DNA of 64,000 nt from Bolinopsis microptera (taxonomy: Eukaryota > Ctenophora > Tentaculata > Lobata > Bolinopsidae), in the NCBI RefSeq assembly GCF_026151205.1, contig NC_087076.1:3495902-3559901 (forward strand), given 5' to 3'. A program made the translations under genes and the position numbers. Below the pieces are notes generated by a model. That model saw only the letters and a list, made by a program, of their open reading frames with translations, did not search any database and had not been told where the DNA came from. How positions within the stretch are numbered: the stretch's first letter is position 1; each line of letters opens with the position of its first letter. This document shows positions 10,217 through 21,485 of the stretch, in pieces.

Positions 10217-13200
10217 TTAGTCAGACCAATCGTCATCACTTTCCTCGCTGTCCTGGTCAGAATCTTGGGCCAGTGCTTTGTTTCTCCCTGCCAGGGCTCT
10301 AGCCAAAGCTCCTGCCATTCCTTCTAACTCGTCATTTTGTTCGGGCTCGGCCTCTGGTCTCGCATTTTGTGCCTGTAGTTAAGCTTTATTAATTATACTA
10401 GTTAATAGCAGCCGGGTATATTGCTCGCAGACTAGAGAGAACATATAGTTTAACAGCATGCGTGCATTCCACTTCTGCGCGCTGAGATAACTGTACGTAC
10501 GTACGTACGTACGTACGTACATGATGTGCGTAACTTAACCTACAAATTTTCAATTCGGAGACCGCGCGTTACGTGCTGTAATAGTTCAAGCTCTTCCGGT
10601 CAAGCTTTACATCTGTTATTATAACAAAGTGTAAGCTAATTATAGCATGATAATGATCGTCAGATGATCGTGGTCTTACGACCAAAATGGCTTTGTAAAC
10701 TCAAACCCACACCATTCAGTCTTCACACTAACTTACCCGGCTTCTACCACTTTTCGGAGTGCTAGACTTAGAAGAATCCGCTGAATCACCGACCTTTAAC
10801 AGGGCATTATTTGGTTGTTTTGGAGATGAATCACAAATTTAAGCGATATGAATCAAAGCTAAATTAAGGATAGCAAACATATTAACATCACTCACCGACT
10901 TAAGACCACCAGCAGCACCACCAAAGTTCCTGATTGCTGACAGCAGATCATTTCCACCACCACCATCATCACTACTTTTAGTAGACACCAAGTCCTGACA
11001 ACACATTTTGGGTAAAAATCATTCACAATAGAGGTGATTTTGACATTATACAACAGGACTTTATAAACAGAGAGATACTCACTGTACTCATATAACGTAC
11101 CACTGATTTAAGAGCTTTTCCCGATTGAATTTCGGCCAGTAGCCCTCCTCTGCCAGACTGGGGCGGCGGTGCACCAGGAGCCACAGCTCTGACAGAGGGA
11201 GCCTGCGGTGCAGCAGGAGCTCTCGGTGCAGCAGGGGCTCTGGGTGCTGGGGGTGCTCTGGGTGCTGGCGGAGCAGCTGAAAATAACATAATCGCTTAAT
11301 TTGAGTCCACCAATCACAGGGACGGAGTTACTTACCCAGACTAATTTAAAATTTAATAAACCAAATTGTTTTCGTTCCACGGAAACTAATAAAATTATTG
11401 CAAGATAAGAATAATCTTCTAGTACAATATTACCCTGGCAATATTTCAAGTAAGAAAGTTCCATTTGTTACCTGGAGCAGGAGGAGCTCTAACAGCAGGA
11501 GGGGGCGGGGGTGGTCCCCCTCCTACTCGTGATGGTGGGGGTGGAGCCCCTCGAGACGAGGGTGGAGGGGGTGGTCCCCGTCCTTGTCTTGATACTGGGG
11601 GTGGGGGCTGCGCCTGTAAGTAAACTTGTGTTATCAAAATATTCATATTTGAACTTAGGATGGTTTAAAAATCCTGGGGCAAATGGTCTTCCCCTTTTGA
11701 AGGAAGGTTTTATGTCGATGCTTGTGGCTATATTTTATGTAGCCTGTGATGTTACCAATTGGAAACCCATCAAAGACTCGATTGGTTCAGGAGTTCAGGG
11801 GGTTCAGGGGGCTTCGAAATGTGTTCAGCTTTACTGTATGTTATTGAATATAAATATATCACTCGAAAATAACTAATTTGAATAAAATCAAATGCCGAGT
11901 TTCTAATCAAATTTTAGGTCAATCACAGCTGATCAGTGTTAATTTGCAAAGTGTCTATCAGTAGACATTTCCAGGGCTAAGACACATTTACTTTTTTTCT
12001 TGATACTGGGGGAGCAGGTGGGGGCTGCGACAGACGCGCCTGTAAGTAACCTCGTGTTATCAAAATATTGGTATTTAAACTGAGGAGGGTTTAAAAATAC
12101 TTTGATTAATGTACTCATTTTGAAGAAATGTTTTATGTCGATGCTCGGGACTATTACATATTTTATGTAGTATGTGATGTGACCGATTGGTTCAGGGGGC
12201 TTGTGTTTAGAGTGTTACTAGATCAACACACATTCCAGGCAGATCACCCATTTACTTTCTAGGAGACAGATCTCAAATATTTCTTTATCCCCCCTTTTGT
12301 ATATAACATAAACTCGAATATAACTAAATTATAATATAAACTCTAAAGCTTTTGTACGAAAATACTCGCGATGAGAGACGTTTCAGGTCGATAAAGAGAT
12401 TTGTTATATTCAAAACAGCAACTCAGAAGTTTCTATCAAAAGTCGATAACATTTCACAAAATCAATTTTGTGTATGTAATTATAAAATGAGCAATCACTA
12501 TTAAAATTTTAACAAAGTGTGTACCTGTCTGCCAGGAGGAGGAGGGGGGCCCCCTCGTGAGGGGGCGTGAGGGGCTCTGGTGTGACCCCCTGAGGGGGGC
12601 GGTGGGGGCGGCGCGTTATGTCCTCCCATTGAAGGAGGGGCTGGCGGCGGTCCTCTACCATGACTTTGGGCTGAAACATCTTATTTAAATTTTAGAGTGC
12701 GTATCTGTGGTTGATATTGATAATTTGATACGAAATTAGTTCAAAATGTACTTAAAACTACGTAGTGAAACCTACCTCTAATAGTAGCTCGTCTTTGTTT
12801 CTCTTTCACCAAGGTGTCCATACCACCATGACTCTCTACGAATGTCTTGATAAACTCAGCCGTTCCCTCATCTTTCAGTGCAGTCGCTTTAATGCCGGCC
12901 GTCTCTAACAAGTCTTTTAACGCGGGGTGAATTTGAGATTCCTGGGAAAGACATGACATGAACAATGAACATGCACCACACACTAATGTACTATGTACAT
13001 TTCTTGTAAATGTTGCACAAGAACAGTGCAGGGAACCACACGATACGATGTTAACAAGCGGACAAATCACTTAAAATCACTTAATTAATTAATCACTTAA
13101 TTAATTAATTACTTTAGTCATGAACCCCATCTTGTAAAGATGATGACATGTCTTGTGCCAGGTAGGAGTTTTACTAATTCTCCTCGACAAATGCTGCTCA

Positions 13201-16200
13201 ACCTTACAACTCATAGTACAGACAACGGGGCAACCAACGTATTAAATAAGAGTGCAAGATTCTGTATGAATAGATGTATTGATGTAACTTCAGATCAAAT
13301 CATATTTGTCAAAATTAGCGTTGTTGTATTTAGTCATTACCAAGCAAAGTCCGTACATGAATATAAAGTTCGATACGTGCGAAATGTAGCGTTGAAGACA
13401 CAATTATGTAGTTTATAGGGTCACTAGAAAGGTTACCATGTATAGTATACGTGTATGATTTCATTTTTCTGAAAAATATTTTGCGATGAAAATTCTTGAT
13501 TTATCCTAATTTAGATAAGGATAAAATTTGACGACAAAACATGGAATATAAAAGCGTTTAGCAACTTTTACCTGGAAAAACAACCTTTATTCTAAAACCA
13601 CTTTATTATGCAAATAAACTCATAAATTTAACATAATTCTAAACTCATTAACTTACATCGAATTGGTTTTTGTCCTTGTCCCAACCCAAATGAGACAAGT
13701 GTTGAAAGTTGGAAGGACCAGAGATATCAGCCTTGGAGATACCTTTCTTCTTTCCCTTCTTGTCTTTCTTATCCTTCTTTTTATCCTTCTTGTCCTTTTT
13801 GCCGGGTTCCGGCGACGGCACTGGAGCAGGAGCCGGCATTGGCGGCGCCAGACTTTGAGGCGACGGACGGGGCCGTGAGGCGGCATCCATCTTCTCTGAA
13901 AGTAAAGATGAGTCAGTACCCTACTAAACGACAACAACTAATCTCATCGTTGATGTAACTAGTTACACTCTGCTAAGCCACACCACACTAGAACACGCAG
14001 TTACTCCCCCATAATTCAGGTGAACTTCTGACCTACCTACTGCTTGTCTGATCATATAATTAATGAAATGTCATGTTCTATATAGATACCGGGTAACTCA
14101 TATTTGGGCATTGATATAAGTGTTCATCTCAGTATTACACTAATTGCATACGTTGCTCTTTTCTTACTCTCTTATCTTAGTGCTTATCTCTGTTGATTGT
14201 AACGTGCAGCTACAGTGGTTTGTGTATCACCGTGTTACACGACCATGACCATCCCGCCCAGCGAGTATGGTGAAAAGGAGATCAACATGTTAAGGGGTGA
14301 CTCAGTTGAACTTCTCAACAAGGCTATGAACGAGATGGAGATCACAGCAATTGGGCAACTATCCCCTTCGCGCGTGAAGAAGATGAACAAGGACACTGCG
14401 TGTGACTTGTTGTACGATGCATTAATATATTTGGAGGAGTTCACTGGTGTCGTATCCACGGACTACAAGATAGCCTCAAATTCAGTTAAACATCATATGT
14501 TCGAGACACAGGAGACCATCATTAAGTTGCAGTCAGAACTACTAGCCTGCAAAAATGAACAGTTGGAATCGTTGCAGACGTCAGTTAAATCGTCAGTCGG
14601 AGAGTCTGTCAAGGCTGAATTCCAATCCTTCAGCTCGGTATTACAGGCGAATTGTCCAGAATCTCAGAAGCCTGTCAGTTCTGAAATGATCAAGAAAGCT
14701 GTGAAAACTGTGGTACAGGAGGAAGACCGAAACAAAAATCTGATGATTTTTGGTTTATCGGAGCAGGACAATGAGGAGCTCAGCACCGTGGTCAGTGAAG
14801 TGTTCTCAGCAATCGGAGAGAAACCCAGAATCGAAGCTAGTAGAGTCGGAAAGCTCAACCCTGGCAAGGCTGTGAGACCAGTTAAAGTGACTGCGGCAAG
14901 TGCAACAATTGTTAATCAGATTCTCGCTAAATCGAGAAACCTGCGAGCAACGGAAAAGTTTAAAACTGTTTTTATCAGCCCAGATCGATCTCCAGAACAG
15001 AGAGCCAAGCAAAGAGAACTCGTCAGTGACATGAAAAGACTGGTAACTGAGCAGCCTGATAAGCTACACTTTATCAGAAACGGTGCTATAAAGAGTACTG
15101 ATAAGACTACTAAGACTGCAGAATGAGCTTGAGTGTTTTTAATAATTGATTATTATTAGTGTATTCAAGTTTTTGTTGTGTGGAGGATGTTTTAACTCAC
15201 TCCTGTGTGCCCAGTTTTGCACTGTCAGTATTTCTCGACACTTCGAGCACACAAAACTGTCAGTTTTCGCGACAATTGTCAGATTTCGTTTTCAGTTCTG
15301 TCAATTTCAAGCGCTACTAGCTCTACTACTAGTAGTCTACTTCAGCTCACATTAAAGGGAGTTTTCGTCGTGCGTGTAGCGCCCTTCAAGTTTAACTTGG
15401 ACGGATAGGATTTATAAAACTTCTGATTATAATATTTATACTATATTGTATTTTGTATTTATGTATTTTAGTAAATGGTCATTAGAACCACCGGCACCGT
15501 CCGGGCCCAAACAAAAAAAACAAGCAATAACTTTAAGTTATTAACCCATTTATGGTATTGTATCATGGTTCTTTATCTGGACACATTTTCAACTGGATTC
15601 TATTTAGAACCAGAATATGATGGGGGCTGGGGAGTGGGGGGGGGGGAGGGTTTGGTTGATGGGGAATGGGAGGGGAGGGGGTGATGGCATTTGTTCTGCC
15701 TAAGAATCTAAACAAATAACGTGCATGGCCTGCATGTTTTCAAAAATATATAAGCGCATGCACTGCATGCGCTTTAAATATATTTTTGAAAACTGTCCTA
15801 TTTCTTCGGGCCACATGGAATTGTTGTTTAAGATTTCAGCTGTTTACACGTAAGTGTATATAATAATAAAGGACATTAGTTTTTTCAGACAGCATAAATG
15901 AACCGGTGAGGGAGGATTAACACGTACTAAATTAAAAGTATCTGATGTATCTTTTTTATTTATTTACATAATTTATAATTACTAAATTAGTAACTAGTTA
16001 CTAGTTACTGATAGTATCAATCTTCTCAGTTGAACCATATATCTTACCAGAGCTAGAGCGGGAAGGTGGCTTGGTGACATTGATCTGAATAGTACACTCT
16101 CCTAAATGGAGAGTTGTTCGAGAGTCCGTTTCAGGTGACCTCCTCCCTCTAGCTCTCATCTGATTACATTTACTGTGAGTCGGCTCCCCTCGCAAAGAGA

Positions 16201-19200
16201 GTAAATTAGCAATCACTTCTCTATCTTCTCTTATCCTGTCTTCTCTATCATTACTCCACTTTGAGTTGGGATGGAGAGACGCGTTCCTTGGAGGAGCTTG
16301 AGGTTGAACGCGAAGCTGGGTGGTGTCACAAGATTGGTCCAGTGTAAAGTGAGAGAATGTCGTGGTAGAAATTGGGCTGGACACATCATCATCCAAAGAG
16401 TGGAAACTACTTATTCGACTGAGAGGAGGTTGGAAACTGCTTATTCGACTTGAGGCAGGTTGGAAACTACTCCCTCGATTTAGGGGATTATTCGATGTTG
16501 TTCGGATTGGGGCAACAGGAGCAACAGGAGCAACAGGGGTAACGGCAGGGGTTACAGTAGCACCAGCATCTGAATCCAGACTTTGGAAATTAGAATGTAA
16601 ATCTCCCAGCTGCAGCCCAGACACTAAACGTTCCGAAGGTACTTTGTTACACAGAGACACTGTTCTTATTGGGGCTATAACTCGAGGTTGAGGTCGGGGG
16701 AAAGTTACTGCATCCTCAAACTTCTCAACTCTATCTAGCGAGTTCTGGGATAGTCGCTCCAGGGAAGGGATGCTGAGAAGGGAGGATTGTGAAGAAGCGT
16801 AGATCTGTTCTAGTGAAGAGTAGGGAGTGCACCAGAGTCTGTCGAAGGAGGAGGAAGAGGAGGAGGTTCTCTGTCGCACATCTATAAGAGTGTTATCTGT
16901 GGGAGGGATCTGACCAGATATGCAGATTGAGCGGCTCGAGAGAGGAGGGATTGTTGGTTCTTCTTTCTTCTTGCTCTGCTTTCTGACGCTCATCAGATTA
17001 TATCAAGATACTGTTCTGTGTTTTCAGATATTTCATCATTTAATTAGATGCTCATTATTCATCGCACAACCCCAGTTCAGGGAAACTTTAATTATCCGTT
17101 GGAAATAATGTGACTAAGATAGATCCTACATCACGTCTCTTGTCTGAGAGCCACAATCTATAAAATTAGAAATATTCAGTAAACAGCCGCTCATCAATAA
17201 TGTGATTCAGCAATGTGGTTCCACAATAGATAACCACTATAATTAACAGTAGTTGAATAACGGTTAACCAATGGACGACTAAACTATTGCAATATAATAC
17301 TGCTCCGCCAGAAAGATGTGAGAGACATAACAGAACAGCAAGCTATAATATAGAGAGCTAAGTTTAATGGGTTAAGGTAGCAGTGACGTATCTAATATAC
17401 ACACGCCGCCACTTGAGCATGTTAACGGCGGATAATGGCCCTCTATAATGCACTGAGAGAGCTCTCTGTCGAACTTAGAGAGCGTCACACGCGGTGCAGA
17501 GTAAAATGTTGTAAAATATGTATTGGAGCAATATATTATAACACTGTAGGATATTATACAAGGTAGGAAATATATTTAGAAGAGTGACAAGAGCTGACAA
17601 AATGGTGGGGTCAAGTTCGATCAAGATTGTAATGGATTGGGAGGAAGGGGGTCAAGATAAAGGATATTTTACCGAGATCTTTAAATTAATATAACCACGC
17701 TACTAGAGTAATTTAGTTGGAGTGAGGGTAAGAGCTGTAGTAGCTGAGCTACTACAGATCTAACAATTTGTCAAGTGTTCGGAATTAGAAGTGGCTCACG
17801 TAGAAGTGGATGACGACTTTAACAGCAGTGACAGGGAAATATTTAAAATAATAATCAGCTGCTTTTTGAGACTAGTACAACAACTTCTAATATTACTATT
17901 ACTATAATTACTATTACTATAACTACTATTAAAACTACTGTGAAGTCGAAATGTGTAAAATGCCTGTCAAAATATCTGTTTGTCGCCTCGATCCTACTCA
18001 TCTCCTAGTTACTTGAGATTACTTCACATTACAATATGAATTGTCATCCATAATTCTCTATAATCAGAACCGTCACTCTGGACAGGGTGTAAAATCATGG
18101 TATTGGTAATATTGTGACGTTAAAAACGAGTAGGACACATGAGTAGTTAGCCCCCACGTGTAACCGACGTGTAATACACGACACGCGACGTGCAACTCAC
18201 GTGCTACTCACGTGTAACCCAGGACACGTGCAACTTACGTGTAACCCAGGACACGTGCAACTTACGTGTAACCCAGGACACGTGCAACCAACAAAGTAAA
18301 ATAACGCACCTTTTCGCTTCCTGTTCCGAAGAATGATTTGCTTGACAGCATCTCCGAATCTCTGAGCTTCTCCGTCGTTACAGTAGTTCAGTCCAACTAT
18401 ACATCTCTGAAATGACGGTTATAAACGGTTGTAAGCTGATACGAGGGTTACATTTACAGGCGATCATAACAATAAATATGGTGTACATTCCACAGTACAC
18501 TTGGAACTATCGTATAATCAGCTCAATGCTAGCTCAAAACTAATCGTGGCTGCGGCCTGCGGCCAATATTACCTACTGATTTAGCTATGATTCTGAATTT
18601 GAACGGGTTTCAATATTCTGACTAACAGTTTCAGATACCTTACATCCAACTTAATAGTTCTGTTTTGCTAACTGTTAATGTTATTTATTTTTACTTGCAA
18701 CTAAACACTACATTTGGGCTGTTTATAATTGTCAGGAATGTTAAGGAAATGCCCGATCATGTGATCTTATTTAAACTAACAAAACTAACCTAATAATAGT
18801 GTTACACTATAATACATTATAAACAGTGTAAGTATTGTATAATAATGTACTGTTGTCATGGCTGTGCACTGTGCACTGTCATTTATTATACTCTATTTAA
18901 CTATTTTATGTAAAAAGTGGCGTGTATCTCAATATAAATGAATAAATGAAACGATCTTTAGATAACCCCAAAATCGTAATAGTGATATTTAATTAATTCA
19001 GTTCATACATTGCGGTAACTAGTTATTGTGTCACTACTACCATCACTATTACATCATGTGGTTAATGTCTCGGTTGATGTCAAATTAGTGGTATTAAGTT
19101 TATTATTCTAATAAAATATCGATTTGCCGGAGTTTTGAAGGCTTGAAGTACTGTGCGGGCTATAAATACCTAGTAGCAGCTCAGTACTGCATAGTGTAAT

Positions 19201-20958
19201 AGTGTGTAATCTAATACTGGTCAGTGGTTTACACTTTACAAGCCACATTCCTCTTCTCATTTCACTGGCTAATCTTACAGCACGTGAGAGAATGTGAGTA
19301 GAATACTGAGCTGAGCTCTGGAGGAGACTCATACGACAAATAATAAAATTGCAGTCTTCAGATTTGATCAAAATCATGATATAATTGCCTTGCATGAACT
19401 TCGTGACTGAAGATTCTTTGCTGATAGTGAAAACTGATCTGATCTAAAATTTAATCAGAATTCTTTCAGAACAAGAGATATGTATGTTAAAGTCACTATT
19501 GTGACGGTACGTGTATGTGTGTTTAAACTTACCTCCCCAGCAAAGGTATGAAAGTAAGGGTAAGGAGTTTTATAGTCCATCTCCAAATATAGTTCTTCCG
19601 AGTATGTTGCAGTGTGAGTCTGAGGGGTTAGTGAGACGTTAGTGAGGGGTTAGTGAGTCTGAAGGGTAAGTGAGTCTGAGGGGTTAGTGAGGGGTTAGTG
19701 AGGACTGAGGGGTTAGTGAGGGGTTAGTGAGACGTTAGTGAGGGGTTAGTGCGGAGTTAGAGAGGGGTTAGTGAGACGTTAGTGCGGAGTTAGTGAGGGG
19801 TTAGTGCGGAGTTAGTGAGGGGTTAGTGAGACGTTAGTGAGGGGTTAGTGAGGGGTTAGTGAGACGTTAGTGAGGGGTTAGTGCGGAGTTAGTAAGGGGT
19901 TAGTGAGTCTGAGACGTTCGTGAGGGGTAAGTCAGTCTGAGGGGTTAGTGCGGAGTTAGTGAGGGGTTAGTGAGACGTTAGTGAGACGTTAGTGAGGGGT
20001 AAGTGAGTCTGATGGGTTAGTGAGGGGTTAGTGAGGGGTTAGTGAGACGTTAGTGCGGAGTTAGTGAGGGGTTAGTGAGACGTTAGTGAGGGGTGGTGAA
20101 ATAAAAAGATAGTTAAAAATCCGTTGTTAGAAACAAACAATAAAAAATCCGTTAGAAACATCAATAAATACGTTTACTGCTGTTAATGTTGTTCCTACCA
20201 CTATTTTAGATTTTTCTACACTGTTACTCACATCGATGTTAACGAATTGAAGAAAGTACGATCTCTGATTGTGGTCCTTGATAAGAACGATCACACCAGT
20301 CTGCTGCTTAGCCCACGCTCTGGGATTTGGGGCAGCGTGAAATAACTGAGCAACCGAACAAGCCAACACCTGCAAACAGTTTCAGTTTCACTTTCATTTT
20401 CATTGCGGATAATTAAAGAAGTAGCCTAAGAATGACAAATCAGTACGTTTATTTTTTCTTCTTAGCTCGAAATTTGAGCTATTTCAATGAAGGAGTGCGC
20501 TATTCTGCGGAACGCTCACAACTGTTCGAGCAGACGGTAGTGAAATTCAAGATTATAAATATTCCGTTATTATAAATAATCGATCATGAGCATTGCTAAA
20601 CATTTTCTATCTTCATTCCAGAAAAGTAATTCAAAATATTTAGAATAAGAATCTGTCAGACAAAGGGATCCGACGAATATGGGACTAATTAGGTGGATAC
20701 AATCAGCTTCCAGGTCTCAACCAACCAGCTTCCAGCTCATAAGCTCTCAGCCAATCAGCTCTCAATGGCGTAAAATTGCTTAAAGATTGGGAATCATTAC
20801 TTTACTTTTCACCAAATCGAGCGTGCCCTACCTTCCCACCCTTAACAATATCTAGATCTACAAACCTCTCTCTTTGGGGCGTACATCTGCTCTACAATCC
20901 TGTTCTCGTCCGGCGAAAGGAGCTCCGATCTGGCATACGTTCCTTCCGGCTTTGCCAT
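10217..20958 (-). CDS. WASL: WASP/N-WASP family actin nucleation-promoting factor (13 exons)
   Basis: Thirteen minus-strand exons join in frame to 547 aa: 20958-20866, 20369-20232, 19619-19533, 18406-18310, 13895-13657, 12941-12776, 12670-12525, 12039-11992, 11613-11472, 11276-11101, 10994-10896, 10793-10737 and 10372-10217. Domain order is canonical. WH1 is at about residues 18-130 (WAKQQTGVIVLIKDHNQRSYFLQF, then YFHTFAGE). A Lys-rich basic patch lies at about 165-188. CRIB/GBD is at about 190-217 (ISKADISGPSNFQHLSHLGWD), followed by the autoinhibitory helices to 273. A proline-rich region spans about 275-425. Two WH2 motifs follow (LLAEIQSGKALKSV and LLSAIRNFGGAAGGLKS), then an acidic tail ending SDDDWSD. 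By family, CDC42 and PIP2 relieve autoinhibition and the WH2-acidic module activates Arp2/3 at membranes. The 48-nt exon 8 looks like a duplicate of the start of exon 9. The 57-nt exon 12 has the weakest acceptor. Confidence 0.93.
10494..10521. repeat. (GTAC)n microsatellite
   Basis: About seven repeats of gtac form a fully self-complementary tract in the last WASP intron. No function is implied. Confidence 0.85.
11580..12230. repeat. Tandem segmental duplication inside WASP (exon plus intron)
   Basis: Sequence around 11583-11790 recurs diverged at about 12000-12200. Both copies start in a proline-rich exon edge (gatactggggg... ggctgcg), cross the splice acceptor (gcgcctgtaagtaac), and continue into intron with shared blocks such as cgtgttatcaaaatatt, ggtttaaaaat and ttttatgtcgatgct. 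This explains the two consecutive small proline-rich exons (11613-11472 and 12039-11992), both phase 0 at the start. Confidence 0.75.
14215..15126 (+). CDS. LINE ORF1-like protein (retrotransposon relic) in a WASP intron, antisense
   Basis: This is an intact 303-codon frame; a start at 14245 is equally plausible. A coiled-coil-like region at about residues 90-160 (repeated Glu/Gln/Lys heptads, ETQETIIKLQSELLACKNEQ) precedes an RRM-like block beginning EEDRNKNLMIFGLSEQ and ending SPEQRAKQRELVSDMKRL. Together these are the layout of ORF1 (RNA-binding gag-like) proteins of invertebrate CR1/L2/L1-type LINEs. By family the protein would coat the element's RNA. No endonuclease or reverse transcriptase frame follows within the intron, so this is an ORF1-only fragment or a non-autonomous half-LINE. 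It lies in the 4.4-kb intron between WASP exons 4 and 5, on the opposite strand. Confidence 0.7.
   Translation: MVCVSPCYTTMTIPPSEYGEKEINMLRGDSVELLNKAMNEMEITAIGQLSPSRVKKMNKDTACDLLYDALIYLEEFTGVVSTDYKIASNSVKHHMFETQETIIKLQSELLACKNEQLESLQTSVKSSVGESVKAEFQSFSSVLQANCPESQKPVSSEMIKKAVKTVVQEEDRNKNLMIFGLSEQDNEELSTVVSEVFSAIGEKPRIEASRVGKLNPGKAVRPVKVTAASATIVNQILAKSRNLRATEKFKTVFISPDRSPEQRAKQRELVSDMKRLVTEQPDKLHFIRNGAIKSTDKTTKTAE
15127..16000. other. Intronic spacer with G-rich run and a long hairpin
   Basis: Contains a purine/G-rich tract (about 15627-15682, with a run of ten G) and a near-perfect palindrome at 15736-15793. No coding exon was recognised. T-rich sequence tttttatttattt near 15952-15964 supplies an AATAAA signal on the minus strand for the gene ending at 16001. 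Confidence 0.55.
15736..15793. repeat. Near-perfect 58-bp palindrome
   Basis: Arms gttttcaaaaatatat and atatatttttgaaaac enclose aagcgcatgca/tgcatgcgctt. The right arm has three extra bases. The DNA or RNA could fold into a hairpin of about 27 bp. It may be the core of a small inverted-repeat element. Confidence 0.8.
16001..16993 (-). CDS. Unrecognised Ser/Pro-rich, probably disordered protein; single-exon gene nested in a WASP intron
   Basis: This is a 330-codon frame on the same strand as WASP, between WASP exons 4 and 5. I do not recognise the family. Visible features are a basic N-terminus (RKQSKKKEEP), a six-serine run, repeated Ser-containing motifs (SSLEQI, PSLERLSQNSLDRVEKF), a PVTPVAPVAPVAPI stretch, a duplicated block ISSFQP/ISSFHSLDD, a charged RxxREDREVI helix and a C-terminal TIQINVTKPPSRSSSGKIYGS segment. 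There is no signal peptide, membrane span or cysteine pattern. A minus-strand AATAAA signal lies just past the stop, which favours a real transcription unit. It could also be an alternative terminal exon of WASP, or a chance frame. Confidence 0.5.
   Translation of the reverse strand: MSVRKQSKKKEEPTIPPLSSRSICISGQIPPTDNTLIDVRQRTSSSSSSFDRLWCTPYSSLEQIYASSQSSLLSIPSLERLSQNSLDRVEKFEDAVTFPRPQPRVIAPIRTVSLCNKVPSERLVSGLQLGDLHSNFQSLDSDAGATVTPAVTPVAPVAPVAPIRTTSNNPLNRGSSFQPASSRISSFQPPLSRISSFHSLDDDVSSPISTTTFSHFTLDQSCDTTQLRVQPQAPPRNASLHPNSKWSNDREDRIREDREVIANLLSLRGEPTHSKCNQMRARGRRSPETDSRTTLHLGECTIQINVTKPPSRSSSGKIYGSTEKIDTISN
18145..18297. repeat. 28-bp tandem repeat rich in CACGTG/ACGTG (E-box-like) sites
   Basis: About three copies of gtaacccaggacacgtgcaactta follow several looser cacgtg/acgtg copies, just past the donor of WASP exon 4 (18310). 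CACGTG is the canonical palindromic E-box. Clustering in a repeat may simply reflect the unit sequence. Confidence 0.7.
19618..20095. repeat. 11-bp minisatellite (gaggggttagt and variants) ending at a WASP splice acceptor
   Basis: About 40 units of 11 bp occur, with three main variants: gaggggttagt, gagacgttagt and gcggagttagt. Interspersed longer units contain gtgagtctgagggg. Read on the minus strand, that longer unit is ccctcagactcac, which is also the acceptor and first bases of WASP exon 3 (acceptor ag at 19621-19620). Confidence 0.85.
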
Positions 20959-21485
20959 GTTGCAGCTAGAACAGTGGTTTAGAAGTTAGAATGGCTGATA
21001 ACTTCTTAGGTTGAGTTTAATACGGTTTTATTGTTATTATAATTGTAAAAAGGAGGTAAGTCAGGTAAAGAGAAGAATGAAAGTCAGATACGTGGCAGGT
21101 AAGTCTGAAGTCAGGTACGGAAACATTCATTATTTGCAGGAAAATAACGCTTAATCTTATCATTCCAGGAATCGCAGAGGAATTCCTGAAGTCCTGATTG
21201 CTAAACAAGATTAAAATATTTCATCATCTGGAAAGGGACTGCTCGCTTGCCGTGATGAAAGGTAACACTAGAGAGTATTATCAGAAGACTGGTGAAAACG
21301 CAAATATAGTGTGATAAAAGCCTGAGACAAAGGATTTGTCTAATTAGAACCTAATCGTGAACAGAAGACCGTTTGCAAGAAATGCGATTATCAAAGCGGT
21401 AATCAAATACGGGTGACTAAGGCAAGGACCTTGCGTCCTCTACAAATCTCGTTATTCTTTCTGCACCCATACTTTGTTTTGCGAC
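20959..21485. promoter_or_regulatory. Shared upstream region of the divergent WASP and Ig-TSP1 genes
   Basis: The WASP start codon (minus) and the Ig-gene start codon (plus) are 527 bp apart and head-to-head. This stretch must hold both leaders and possibly a bidirectional promoter. No TATA box is convincing. Confidence 0.45.

Noticed and set aside
13140-13418. 92-codon plus-strand frame in a WASP intron
   Set aside because: No recognisable domain and no partner exons.
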